The translations under genes were made by a program, and so were the position numbers. From assembly GCF_003206575.1 (NCBI RefSeq), contig NZ_PZJO01000002.1:596390-660389 (forward strand): 64,000 nt of DNA, in the 5' to 3' direction. Below the pieces are notes generated by a model. That model had not been told where the DNA came from, did no database searches, and saw only the letters and a list, made by a program, of their open reading frames with translations. This DNA is from Salinicola endophyticus. GTDB taxonomy: Bacteria > Pseudomonadota > Gammaproteobacteria > Pseudomonadales > Halomonadaceae. Of the stretch, positions 56,671-64,000 are shown in pieces; within the stretch, counting starts at the first letter, position 1, and each line of letters begins with the position of its first letter.

Positions 56671-57801
56671 CTAGCCGCGTTTGCCGAATTCTGCGCTATC
56701 CACTGTCCACTGGCGTGCCTGCTCGGTCAGGGTGAAGCCGAGCCCCGGGCGGTCCGGCACCAGCATGCGCCCATCGCGGGTCTCGAGACGTTCGTTGAAC
56801 AGCGGCTCCAGCCAGTCGAAGTGCTCGACCCAGGGTTCGCTGGGATAGGTCGCCGCCAGGTGCAGGTGAATCTCCATGGCGAAGTGCGGCGCCAGCTGCA
56901 GGCCGGCGCTGCTGGCCAGGGTGGCCAGCTTCAGAAACGGCGTGATGCCGCCGATGCGCGGCGCATCCGGCTGGATGATGTCGGCACTGCGATGCTCGAT
57001 CAGCGCGCGGTGCTCGGCGACGCTGGCGAGCATCTCGCCGGTGGCGATGGGCGTATCCAGGGCGCTGGCCAGCGCGGCGTGCCCTTCGACGTCGTAGGCG
57101 TCGAGGGGCTCCTCGATCCACACCAGGTGGTAGGGCTCCATGGCACGGCCGAAACGCAGTGCGGTGGCGCGATCCCACTGCTGGTTGGCGTCGATCATCA
57201 GCGGCACGTCGTCACCCAGGTGGCGGCGCACCGCCTCGACGCGCTGCAGGTCGGCCTTCATGTCGGGCTGGCCGACCTTGATCTTGACCCCCTTGATCCC
57301 GTTCTCCAGCGACCGGCTGGCGTTCTCCTTGACCTCCTCTATCGGCGTATGCAGGAAGCCCCCGGAGGTGTTGTAGCACTGCACCGAGTCGCGATGGGCA
57401 CCGATCAGCTTGGCCAGCGGCAGCCCCGCGCGCTTGGCCTTGAGATCCCACAGGCCGACGTCGACGGCGGCGATGGTCTGGGTCGAGAGGCCACTGCGCC
57501 CTACCGAGGCGCCGGCCCACACCAGCTTGTGCCACAGCTTGTCGGTGTCGTTGGGGTCCTCGCCGAGGATCGCCGGCGCGATCTCCTTGGCATGGGCGAA
57601 CTGGCCGTAGCCCCCGGCCCGCTTGGAATAGCTGAAGCCGATTCCACGATGGCCATCACGGGTCTCGATCTCGGCGAACAGAAAAGACACCTCGGTCATC
57701 GGCTTCTGGCGCCCGGTCAGCACCTTGGCATCGCTGATCGGCGTCGCCAGGGGCAACAGCACATGGGAGAAACGGATCCAGCTGATGGCGTCGTTGTTCA
57801 T
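56671..57801 (-). CDS. Galactarate/L-talarate dehydratase (enolase superfamily)
   Basis: A 376-residue enolase-superfamily acid-sugar dehydratase. The catalytic set is GVKIKVGQPD (KxK), LMIDANQQW (Asp), VWIEEPLDAYD (Glu), IATGEMLAS (Glu) and APHFAMEIHLHLAA (His). The pattern, including QPDAPRIGGIT and the PWVEHFDWLEPLFNE stretch, matches the TalrD/GalrD group that dehydrates galactarate and epimerises it to talarate. Residue identity cannot exclude a related hexarate. The ATG at 57801 has AAGGTGA upstream. A LacI-type operator lies 80 bp ahead. Confidence 0.85.
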   Translation of the reverse strand: MNNDAISWIRFSHVLLPLATPISDAKVLTGRQKPMTEVSFLFAEIETRDGHRGIGFSYSKRAGGYGQFAHAKEIAPAILGEDPNDTDKLWHKLVWAGASVGRSGLSTQTIAAVDVGLWDLKAKRAGLPLAKLIGAHRDSVQCYNTSGGFLHTPIEEVKENASRSLENGIKGVKIKVGQPDMKADLQRVEAVRRHLGDDVPLMIDANQQWDRATALRFGRAMEPYHLVWIEEPLDAYDVEGHAALASALDTPIATGEMLASVAEHRALIEHRSADIIQPDAPRIGGITPFLKLATLASSAGLQLAPHFAMEIHLHLAATYPSEPWVEHFDWLEPLFNERLETRDGRMLVPDRPGLGFTLTEQARQWTVDSAEFGKRG

Positions 57802-57880
57802 CGCGTCACCTTGTCTTGTGGCATCGTCGCAGGCCAAGAACAGGGCCGCGGCGGGATTTATCGGGGTCATCGAAACCAGC

Positions 57881-57898
57881 AATGATTGCGCTATCATT
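57881..57898. promoter_or_regulatory. LacI-type operator candidate upstream of the galactarate dehydratase gene
   Basis: AATGATTGCGCTATCATT is an 18-bp palindrome with one mismatched pair and a central CG, the symmetry LacI/GntR-type repressors recognise. It lies 80 bp upstream of the dehydratase start and 171 bp beyond the end of a LacI-family gene. No other credible element or gene was seen in 57802-58069. Confidence 0.6.
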
Positions 57899-58069
57899 CA
57901 GGCGCCGTCAGAGGTCACTGGCCAAGGATAGTAGCGCGGCACATTTGTATGACAAAGATGGCAGAGGGTAAATTACGACCAAAGCACTAGGTGATGCTCC
58001 GGACACGAGACGCGCCTGCAACGTCCCCGTTAGGTGATGGATTCCCGCGGTTATCGGCCCAGCGAGCGC

Positions 58070-59101
58070 TCAGGTGGTGGCACGATCGACCAGGCTGAAG
58101 CCGACGTCCTCCACCGCCCCGCTACGCTCGAACTGGGGCCGCGCCATGCGTTCGAGCAGCTGCTCGGCGGCGCGGCGGCCGATGGTGGCGCCATCGATGC
58201 GCACCGTGCTCAGGGCGGGGAAGCTGGCCGCGGCGTAGCTGCTGTCGCCGAACCCCATGATGGCCAGATCATGGGGGATCGATAGCCCCCGACTCTGGGC
58301 CTCGGCGATCACCCCCAAGGCGAGGATGTCGGAGCTGCAGACGATCGCCTCGAGGGCGTGATGATCGAGCAGCTCGGCCGCCATCTCGCGCCCCCAGGGC
58401 ATGCTCGAGGGAGTCCCCACCCGGCGCAGCGGCAGCGCCTCCTGCCCTGCCTCCGCCAGGCGCTCGCGCAGGCCGTCGATGCGCCGCTCGGCGCGGGCGT
58501 CGTCTGCGCTGATCACCCCCAGCCGACGATAGCCGCGGGCGAGCAGATGTTCGGCCACGGCGCGCCCCACCGCGTGATGGGAGAAGCCCACCAGCATGTC
58601 GATGGGCGCCTCGTGCATGTCCCAGATCTCGACCAGCGGCACCCGACTGGCCGCCAGGCGCTGATGGGTCAGGGCCGAGTGGTGGCAGCCGGTGAGCACG
58701 ATACCGTCCGGGCGGCGGCTGAGCACCGTCTCGATCACCCCCTCCTCCTCGGTCGGGGTGTAGCCGACCAGCCCCAGCAGCACCTGGTAGCCACGCGGCA
58801 CCAGAACGCCCATGACCGTCTGCACGACTTCGGCGAACAGCGCGTGGGCCACCGTCGGCACCAGCAGTGCGACCACCCGGCTGCGGCTGGAGGCCAGCGC
58901 GCCGGCGACCTGATTGGGCACGTAACCGGTCTCGCGCACCGCACGACGCACCCGCTCCCGGGTGGCCTCGCTGACCAGCTCGGGGCGATTGAGCGCCCGC
59001 GACACCGTCATCGGCGCCACGCCAGCGACCCGCGCCACATCGGTCAGACGGGCACTGCCGGTGGCGCGGGCCGAGCGCGGCTTGGCGTCATGATCACTCA
59101 C
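58070..59101 (-). CDS. LacI-family transcriptional regulator
   Basis: A 343-residue repressor. The helix-turn-helix is ARLTDVARVAGVAPMTVSRA and the hinge helix PNQVAGALASSRSRVVALL, then a periplasmic-binding-like effector domain (VAHALFAEVVQTVMGVLVPR, VGFSHHAVGRAVAEHL, IVCSSDILALGVIAEAQSRG). It resembles the gluconate repressor GntR group, so an acid sugar or its catabolite is the likely effector. Starts at a GTG with GAGG some distance ahead, so the exact start is uncertain. Adjacent to the aldarate genes and just downstream of sixA. Confidence 0.88.
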   Translation of the reverse strand: MSDHDAKPRSARATGSARLTDVARVAGVAPMTVSRALNRPELVSEATRERVRRAVRETGYVPNQVAGALASSRSRVVALLVPTVAHALFAEVVQTVMGVLVPRGYQVLLGLVGYTPTEEEGVIETVLSRRPDGIVLTGCHHSALTHQRLAASRVPLVEIWDMHEAPIDMLVGFSHHAVGRAVAEHLLARGYRRLGVISADDARAERRIDGLRERLAEAGQEALPLRRVGTPSSMPWGREMAAELLDHHALEAIVCSSDILALGVIAEAQSRGLSIPHDLAIMGFGDSSYAAASFPALSTVRIDGATIGRRAAEQLLERMARPQFERSGAVEDVGFSLVDRATT

Positions 59102-59116
59102 TGCGGGGTGTGCGCC

Positions 59117-59590
59117 TCAGCCATGGGGAGGTGCGACGAAGGCGCCGAGCCTGGCGCAGCCCGCCGCCCACACCTCGGCTTCGAGCAGCGCCACGCCGGC
59201 GGTGGGGAAGCCCATGGCGGCAAGCGGCCCGCCATCGACCAGACGCCCGGCCAGGGTGCCGACCAGCGGCATGTGACTGACCAGGATCAGCGGCGCCGGC
59301 GAGGCGCCCAGGGCACTGAGTCGCTCGATCAAGGCGTCGACGTCATCCTCCGGGGTCATGCCATCAGCGGTATCGAGGGCGATGCCGAGCGCCGCGGCGA
59401 CCGGCATCGCGGTCTGCTGGGCGCGCCGGAACGGGCTCGCCCACAGGGTCGCCGCGGCCAGCTCCGGGCGGCCGGCGAGCCAGCGCGCCGCCGACTGCGC
59501 CTCAAGCTCGCCTTGGGCGGTCAGGCTGCGTTCGGCGTCGGGCATGCCGGGCCCCGCCTCACCGTGTCGAACGATCGCCAGCCAGCTCAT
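59117..59590 (-). CDS. sixA: Phosphohistidine phosphatase SixA
   Basis: A 157-residue histidine-phosphatase-superfamily protein. The RHG motif is in [20 protein letters not shown], with the second catalytic His in [13 protein letters not shown]. SixA dephosphorylates phosphohistidine on HPt domains and the nitrogen phosphotransferase protein. Its ATG overlaps the gpsA stop (ATGA), so the two are coupled. Confidence 0.92.
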   Translation of the reverse strand: MSWLAIVRHGEAGPGMPDAERSLTAQGELEAQSAARWLAGRPELAAATLWASPFRRAQQTAMPVAAALGIALDTADGMTPEDDVDALIERLSALGASPAPLILVSHMPLVGTLAGRLVDGGPLAAMGFPTAGVALLEAEVWAAGCARLGAFVAPPHG

Positions 59591-60684
59591 GCGTCACCGT
59601 CCGGCGCCAACTGATGCGCCTGCGACACCGCCTCGCGCGAGAGCATGAACTCGACGTCGCTGCTCTGCTCGTTCTCCATCAGCGCCCGCGCCATGTCACG
59701 TGCCGGCACGTCGTCGAACATCACGTGGTGGAGCCCCTGGGCCAGCGGCATGTAGATCCCCTCCTCACGCGCCTTGGCACACACCAGCTTGACCGTGTTG
59801 ACGCCCTCGGCGACCTGGCCCAGAGCCTCGATCGCTTCGTCGAGGTTGGCCCCCTCGCCCAGCGCATAGCCCACCCGGTAGTTGCGCGAGAGCTGGGAGG
59901 AGCAGGTCACGATCAGATCGCCGACGCCCGAGAGCCCGAGGAAGGTCATGGGGTTGGCGCCGAGGGCCACCGCGAAGCGACTCATCTCCGCCAGCGCCCG
60001 GGTCATCAGCATGGCACGGGTGTTCTCGCCCATGCCCAGCGCCGCCGCCATACCCGCGGCGATGGCATAGATGTTCTTGAGCGAGCCGCCCAGCTCGGCG
60101 CCGTAGCGGTCGTTGCCGGCATAGACGCGGAAGTAGCCGCACCCCAGCGCGGCCTGGACATAGGCGCGGGTGACCGCGTCGTCGCTGGCGATCACCGTCG
60201 CGGTGAGTTGCTTCTGGGCGATCTCCGCGGCCAGGTTGGGCCCCGAGAGTACACCGATGTGCGACGAGCCGGTCTCCTCCTCGATCAGCTGGCTCATCAG
60301 CTTGAAGCCTTCGGCCTGGATCCCCTTGGTGGTGGTCACCAGGATCTGCTCCGGGCGCAGATGCTCGCGCGCCTGCTCGAGCACGCCACGAAATGCCTTG
60401 GAGGGGATGGCGATGAACACCACCGCGGCCTCGGCCACGGTCGCGGCCAGGTCGGTGGAGGCCACCACCGCCGGGTTGATCGGGTAGTCGGGTAGATAGC
60501 GGCCGTTGCGGTGCTCGTGATTGATCTGGTCGACCAGCGCCGCATCTCGCAGCCACTGGCGTACCGTGGCGCCGTTGTCGGCGGCGATGCTGGCGATGGC
60601 GGTACCGAAACTGCCGCCGCCGAGCACGGCGACCCGCATGGGCTCCGAAGAGCGGGAATCTGACTGCGAGGGGGATTCTGGCAT
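59587..60684 (-). CDS. gpsA: NAD(P)-dependent glycerol-3-phosphate dehydrogenase
   Basis: A 365-residue enzyme making sn-glycerol 3-phosphate for phospholipid synthesis. The dinucleotide motif is [44 protein letters not shown] and [19 protein letters not shown] with the catalytic Lys are diagnostic. A 15-residue Ser-rich extension precedes the usual start. Starting at the Met of MRVAVLGG (residue 16) is an alternative. Coupled to sixA. Confidence 0.95.
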   Translation of the reverse strand: MPESPSQSDSRSSEPMRVAVLGGGSFGTAIASIAADNGATVRQWLRDAALVDQINHEHRNGRYLPDYPINPAVVASTDLAATVAEAAVVFIAIPSKAFRGVLEQAREHLRPEQILVTTTKGIQAEGFKLMSQLIEEETGSSHIGVLSGPNLAAEIAQKQLTATVIASDDAVTRAYVQAALGCGYFRVYAGNDRYGAELGGSLKNIYAIAAGMAAALGMGENTRAMLMTRALAEMSRFAVALGANPMTFLGLSGVGDLIVTCSSQLSRNYRVGYALGEGANLDEAIEALGQVAEGVNTVKLVCAKAREEGIYMPLAQGLHHVMFDDVPARDMARALMENEQSSDVEFMLSREAVSQAHQLAPDGDA

Positions 60685-60795
60685 GGTCGATCCGTGGACA
60701 CTGAGCGATGGGCACAGTGTAGCGAAAATCGCCCCGGACGGGGGTGCCGTCACGGGGCGAAATGCGCTCGGATCAGGGTCACGCGCTGCGCGGCC

Positions 60796-62241
60796 TCAGT
60801 CGATCATCGGCACCAGGGCGTCGATGCTGCCACGGGCGTCGCCGTAGAGCATGCGCGTGTTCTCCTTGAAGAACAGCGGATTCTCGATGCCCGAGTAGCC
60901 GGTGCCCTGACCGCGCTTGCACACGAACACCTGCTTGGCTTCCCACACCTTGAGTACCGGCATGCCGGCGATCGGGCTGCCCGGGTCCTCCTGGGCCGCG
61001 GGATTGACGATATCGTTGGAGCCGATGACGATCACCACGTCGGTGCTGGCGAAGTCGTCGTTGATCTCGTCCATCTCCATGACGATGTCATAGGGCACCC
61101 GCGCCTCCGCCAGCAGCACGTTCATGTGGCCGGGCAGACGCCCCGCCACCGGGTGGATGCCGAAACGCACGTTCTTGCCCGCGCCGCGCAGCTTGCGCAC
61201 CAGCTCGCTCACCGCATTCTGCGCCTGGGCCACCGCCATGCCGTAGCCCGGCACGATGATCACGCTGTCGGCATCGTTGAGCGCACTGGCGACACCACCG
61301 GTGTCGATCGACACCTGCTCGCCCTCGATCTCCGCGGCCTCACTCTGGGTCGCGCCGAAGCCGCCCAGGATCACGCTGACGAAATTGCGATTCATCGCCT
61401 TGCACATGATGTAGGAGAGAATCGCGCCGGAGGAGCCGACCAGCGCCCCGGTGACGATCAGCAGGTCATTGGAGAGGGTGAAGCCGATCGCCGCCGCGGC
61501 CCAGCCCGAATAGCTGTTGAGCATCGACACCACCACCGGCATGTCGGCGCCGCCGATGCCCATGATCAGGTGCCAGCCGATGAAGAAGGCGAGCAGCGCC
61601 AGCAGGACCAGGGTCCAGGCCCCGGCGCCGTTGAAGTAGCCCACCGCCAGCAGTACGCAGAGCAGCGCGGCGCCGGCGTTGAGCAGGTGCCCGCCCGGCA
61701 GCTTGTGCGGCTTGCCGCCGATCTTGCCGGCCAGCTTGCCGAACGCCACCACCGAACCGGTGAAGGTCACCGCGCCGATGAACACCCCCAGCACCACCTC
61801 GATCTGCAGGAAGGTCAGCTCGAGCGGGGTCTTGTGGGCCAGGGTCGCGGCGAACGCCGAGAACCCCTCGACGTCGATCCCGGCGACGCGGGTGGCCACC
61901 ACCCGGGCGCGCTCCATCTCGGCGTTGAAGCCGATGAACACCGCCGCCAGGCCGACCACGCTGTGCAGCGCGGCGACCAGCTGCGGCATCTCGGTCATCT
62001 CGACCTTGCGTGCCAGCCAGGCGCCGGCCAGCCCGCCGATCAGCATCAGCGGAATCAGCCAGCCGAGCCCGCCGACGCCGGGTCCGAGGGCGGTGAACAC
62101 CACCGCGATCGCCATTCCCACGATGCCGTACCAGACCGCACGTTTGGCCTTCTCCTGATTGCTCAGCCCGCCCAGCGACAGGATGAACAGCACACTCGCC
62201 GCGATCGCCGCGGCGGAAACGAACTCGTGTTGCAACATCAT
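60796..62241 (-). CDS. pntB: NAD(P) transhydrogenase subunit beta
   Basis: A 481-residue inner-membrane subunit of the proton-pumping transhydrogenase (NADH + NADP+ to NAD+ + NADPH). About nine helices fill the first 290 residues, followed by the cytoplasmic NADP-binding domain III ([60 protein letters not shown]). Two adjacent ATG codons follow GGAGAGAG, and either may be used. 13 bp downstream of pntA. Confidence 0.96.
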   Translation of the reverse strand: MMLQHEFVSAAAIAASVLFILSLGGLSNQEKAKRAVWYGIVGMAIAVVFTALGPGVGGLGWLIPLMLIGGLAGAWLARKVEMTEMPQLVAALHSVVGLAAVFIGFNAEMERARVVATRVAGIDVEGFSAFAATLAHKTPLELTFLQIEVVLGVFIGAVTFTGSVVAFGKLAGKIGGKPHKLPGGHLLNAGAALLCVLLAVGYFNGAGAWTLVLLALLAFFIGWHLIMGIGGADMPVVVSMLNSYSGWAAAAIGFTLSNDLLIVTGALVGSSGAILSYIMCKAMNRNFVSVILGGFGATQSEAAEIEGEQVSIDTGGVASALNDADSVIIVPGYGMAVAQAQNAVSELVRKLRGAGKNVRFGIHPVAGRLPGHMNVLLAEARVPYDIVMEMDEINDDFASTDVVIVIGSNDIVNPAAQEDPGSPIAGMPVLKVWEAKQVFVCKRGQGTGYSGIENPLFFKENTRMLYGDARGSIDALVPMID

Positions 62242-62254
62242 CTCTCTCCGCGGG

Positions 62255-63826
62255 TCAGGATTTCTGGAACATGGCGAGCATGCGTCGGGTGACCAGGAAG
62301 CCCCCGACGATATTGATCGAGGCGATCAGCACCGAGATGCCGGCCAGCAGTCCGACCAGCCAACTGCCCGAGCCGATCTGCAGGATCGCCCCCAGGATGA
62401 CGATCCCCGAGATCGCATTGGTCACCGCCATCAGCGGCGTGTGCAGCGAGTGGCTGACGTTCCAGATCACCTGGAAGCCGACGAAGCAGGCCAGCGCGAA
62501 GACGATGAAGTGCTGCATGAACGAGGCCGGCGCGACCATGCCCAAAAGCCACATCAGCACGCCACCGGCCGCCAGCAGGCCGACCTGGCGCTTGGTCTGG
62601 GCGAGGAAGGAGGCGTGCTCGGCGGCGCGCTTCTCCTCCGGCGTCGGCTCCTTGGGCTTCGCCTTGGGCTTGGCCGCACCGATCGCCTTCACCTTGGGCG
62701 GCGGCGGCGGGAAGGTGATCTCGCCGGCATGGGTGGCGGTGGCGCCGCGGATCACGTCATCCTCCATGTCATGGACGATGACGCCATCCTTCTCCGGGGT
62801 CAGATCGGTGAGCATATGGCGGATGTTGGTGGCGTAGAGCAAGGATGCCTGGGTCGCCATGCGCGAAGGGAAGTCGGTATAACCCACCACGATCACACCG
62901 TTGTCGGTGACGATCCGCTCGTCCATCACCGTCAGGTCGCAGTTGCCGCCCTTTTCGGCGGCGAGATCGACGATCACCGAGCCCGGCTTCATCGCTGCCA
63001 CCATCTCCTCGAGCCACAGCTTGGGGGCCGGGCGTCCGGGGATCAGCGCGGTGGTGATGACGATATCGATCTCGGGAGCCTGCTCGCGGAACAGCGCCAG
63101 CTGCTTCTCGCGGAACTCCGGGCTCGAGGGCGACGCGTAGCCACCGCTGCCCGAACCGTCCTGACTCTCGTCGAAGTCGAGGAACAGGAACTCGGCGCCC
63201 ATCGACTCGATCTGCTCGGCGACTTCCGGGCGCACGTCGAAAGCGCGCACCACCGCACCCAGGCTGGTAGCGGTACCGATCGCCGCAAGCCCGGCGACCC
63301 CGGCGCCGAGCACCAGCACCTTGGCCGGCGGCACCTTGCCGGCGGCGGTGACCTGCCCGGTGAAGAAGCGCCCGAACTGGTTGCCCGCCTCGATCACCGC
63401 CCGGTAGCCGGCAATATTCGCGGTACTCGAGAGCGCGTCCATCTTCTGCGCCCGCGAGATACGCGGCACCATGTCCATCGCCACCACGGTAGCGCCCTTC
63501 TCGCGGCAACGCGCCAGCCGCGCTTCGTTCTGCGCCGGCCAGAAGAAGGCGATCAGCGTCTGCCCTTCCCGCAACAGCTCGATCTCGGCGTCGAGGGGCT
63601 CGCGCACCTTGATCACCACCTCGGCGGTTTCCCACAGCGCCTCGGCATCGTCGACCAGGGTCACTCCGGCCGCCTGATAGGCGTCGTCGCTGAAGCCTGC
63701 GGCGACACCTGCGCCACGCTCGAGCAGGCACTCGTGCCCGAGCTTCTGGATCTGCTGCGCGCTCTCCGGGGTCAGTGCGACCCGCGCCTCGCCCTTGGCG
63801 ATCTCTCTGGGGGCTCCAATCCTCAT
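62255..63826 (-). CDS. pntA: NAD(P) transhydrogenase subunit alpha
   Basis: A 523-residue fused alpha subunit (E. coli type, not split into PntAA/PntAB). The NAD-binding domain I has [20 protein letters not shown] and the mobile loop region [15 protein letters not shown] Pro/Lys-rich linker ([14 protein letters not shown]) precedes three to four C-terminal helices ([66 protein letters not shown]). Start at the ATG at 63826 with GAGGTG upstream, within an overlapping upstream ORF. Confidence 0.95.
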   Translation of the reverse strand: MRIGAPREIAKGEARVALTPESAQQIQKLGHECLLERGAGVAAGFSDDAYQAAGVTLVDDAEALWETAEVVIKVREPLDAEIELLREGQTLIAFFWPAQNEARLARCREKGATVVAMDMVPRISRAQKMDALSSTANIAGYRAVIEAGNQFGRFFTGQVTAAGKVPPAKVLVLGAGVAGLAAIGTATSLGAVVRAFDVRPEVAEQIESMGAEFLFLDFDESQDGSGSGGYASPSSPEFREKQLALFREQAPEIDIVITTALIPGRPAPKLWLEEMVAAMKPGSVIVDLAAEKGGNCDLTVMDERIVTDNGVIVVGYTDFPSRMATQASLLYATNIRHMLTDLTPEKDGVIVHDMEDDVIRGATATHAGEITFPPPPPKVKAIGAAKPKAKPKEPTPEEKRAAEHASFLAQTKRQVGLLAAGGVLMWLLGMVAPASFMQHFIVFALACFVGFQVIWNVSHSLHTPLMAVTNAISGIVILGAILQIGSGSWLVGLLAGISVLIASINIVGGFLVTRRMLAMFQKS

Positions 63827-63942
63827 GCCGCCACCTCGCGCATCGACGGCGCGACGCCGCCGGTCAGGTAGGACTCGGCCAAGACGCGCGGGGCTAGCCC
63901 CGCGCACCGCCAAAACGGACACGGCATCGCTCGATCGGCCAT
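63823..63942 (-). CDS. 39-codon ORF translationally coupled to pntA
   Basis: An ATG at 63942 with AGGAG eight bases upstream opens a 39-codon frame that ends in TGA overlapping the pntA ATG by four bases. The peptide begins [20 protein letters not shown] and ends in a SMREVAA segment. It has two Cys, no clear membrane helix, and resembles nothing I know. The good ribosome site and exact ATGA coupling suggest real translation, either as a microprotein or as a leader setting pntA expression. The pnt promoter would lie right of 63942, near or beyond the window edge. Confidence 0.5.
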   Translation of the reverse strand: MADRAMPCPFWRCAGLAPRVLAESYLTGGVAPSMREVAA

Positions 63943-64000
63943 GCGTCGATTCTCCTGTGGGGTCGAGATAAGGGCGCCCTCCCCCGCACCACTGGACGGC

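Overview
The window is GC-rich, densely coding DNA from a gammaproteobacterium. Gene content and order point to the Halomonadaceae/Pseudomonas side of the class: leuC-leuD-leuB-asd-fimV-truA-trpF-trpB-trpA-accD-folC-dedD-cvpA-purF-metZ runs on one strand in the arrangement familiar from pseudomonads and halomonads. The family-level placement (Halomonas, Salinicola or Chromohalobacter type) is inference. No rRNA, tRNA, CRISPR array, transposase or prophage gene was seen.

Layout. 1-2.0 kb: the end of a thiamine-binding-type protein gene and cfa (cyclopropane fatty acid synthase). 2.0-9.3 kb: a three-gene, translationally coupled operon (minus strand) encoding a kleisin-like protein, a MukE-like protein and a 1632-residue SMC-like ATPase, that is, a MukBEF/MksBEF-type condensin. 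It has no JetD nuclease, and its ATPase has a glycine where the Walker B glutamate is expected. 9.5-11.6 kb: a SulP anion transporter behind a small XRE-type regulator with two tandem palindromes in front of it. 11.7-18.3 kb: housekeeping and redox genes (YajO- and DkgB-type aldo/keto reductases, aromatic/aspartate aminotransferase, EF-hand protein, NDH-2-like flavoprotein, cytochrome b561 with YceI).

18.3-36.6 kb: the conserved biosynthetic block for methionine, purine, folate, fatty acid, tryptophan and leucine, plus aspartate-semialdehyde dehydrogenase, pseudouridine synthase TruA and a FimV/HubP-like polar protein. It is bounded by a divergent LysR regulator next to leuC. 37.7-46.5 kb: an orphan 538-residue membrane protein, aroC-prmB facing smrB, a patatin, two overlapping alpha/beta hydrolases, and an AEC transporter preceded by a 36-codon membrane microprotein.

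46.6-59.1 kb: a hexuronate/aldarate catabolic locus. A TRAP transporter (dctPQM type) would import the acid, uronate dehydrogenase would oxidise it, glucarate dehydratase and a galactarate/talarate dehydratase would dehydrate it, and alpha-ketoglutaric semialdehyde dehydrogenase would feed the TCA cycle. Regulators of the GntR/FCD and LacI families lie in the locus, each with a matching candidate palindrome. A membrane diguanylate cyclase is embedded in it. The keto-deoxyglucarate dehydratase and the lactonase of the pathway are not in the window. 59.1-64 kb: sixA, gpsA, pntB, pntA, and a 39-codon ORF coupled to the start of pntA.
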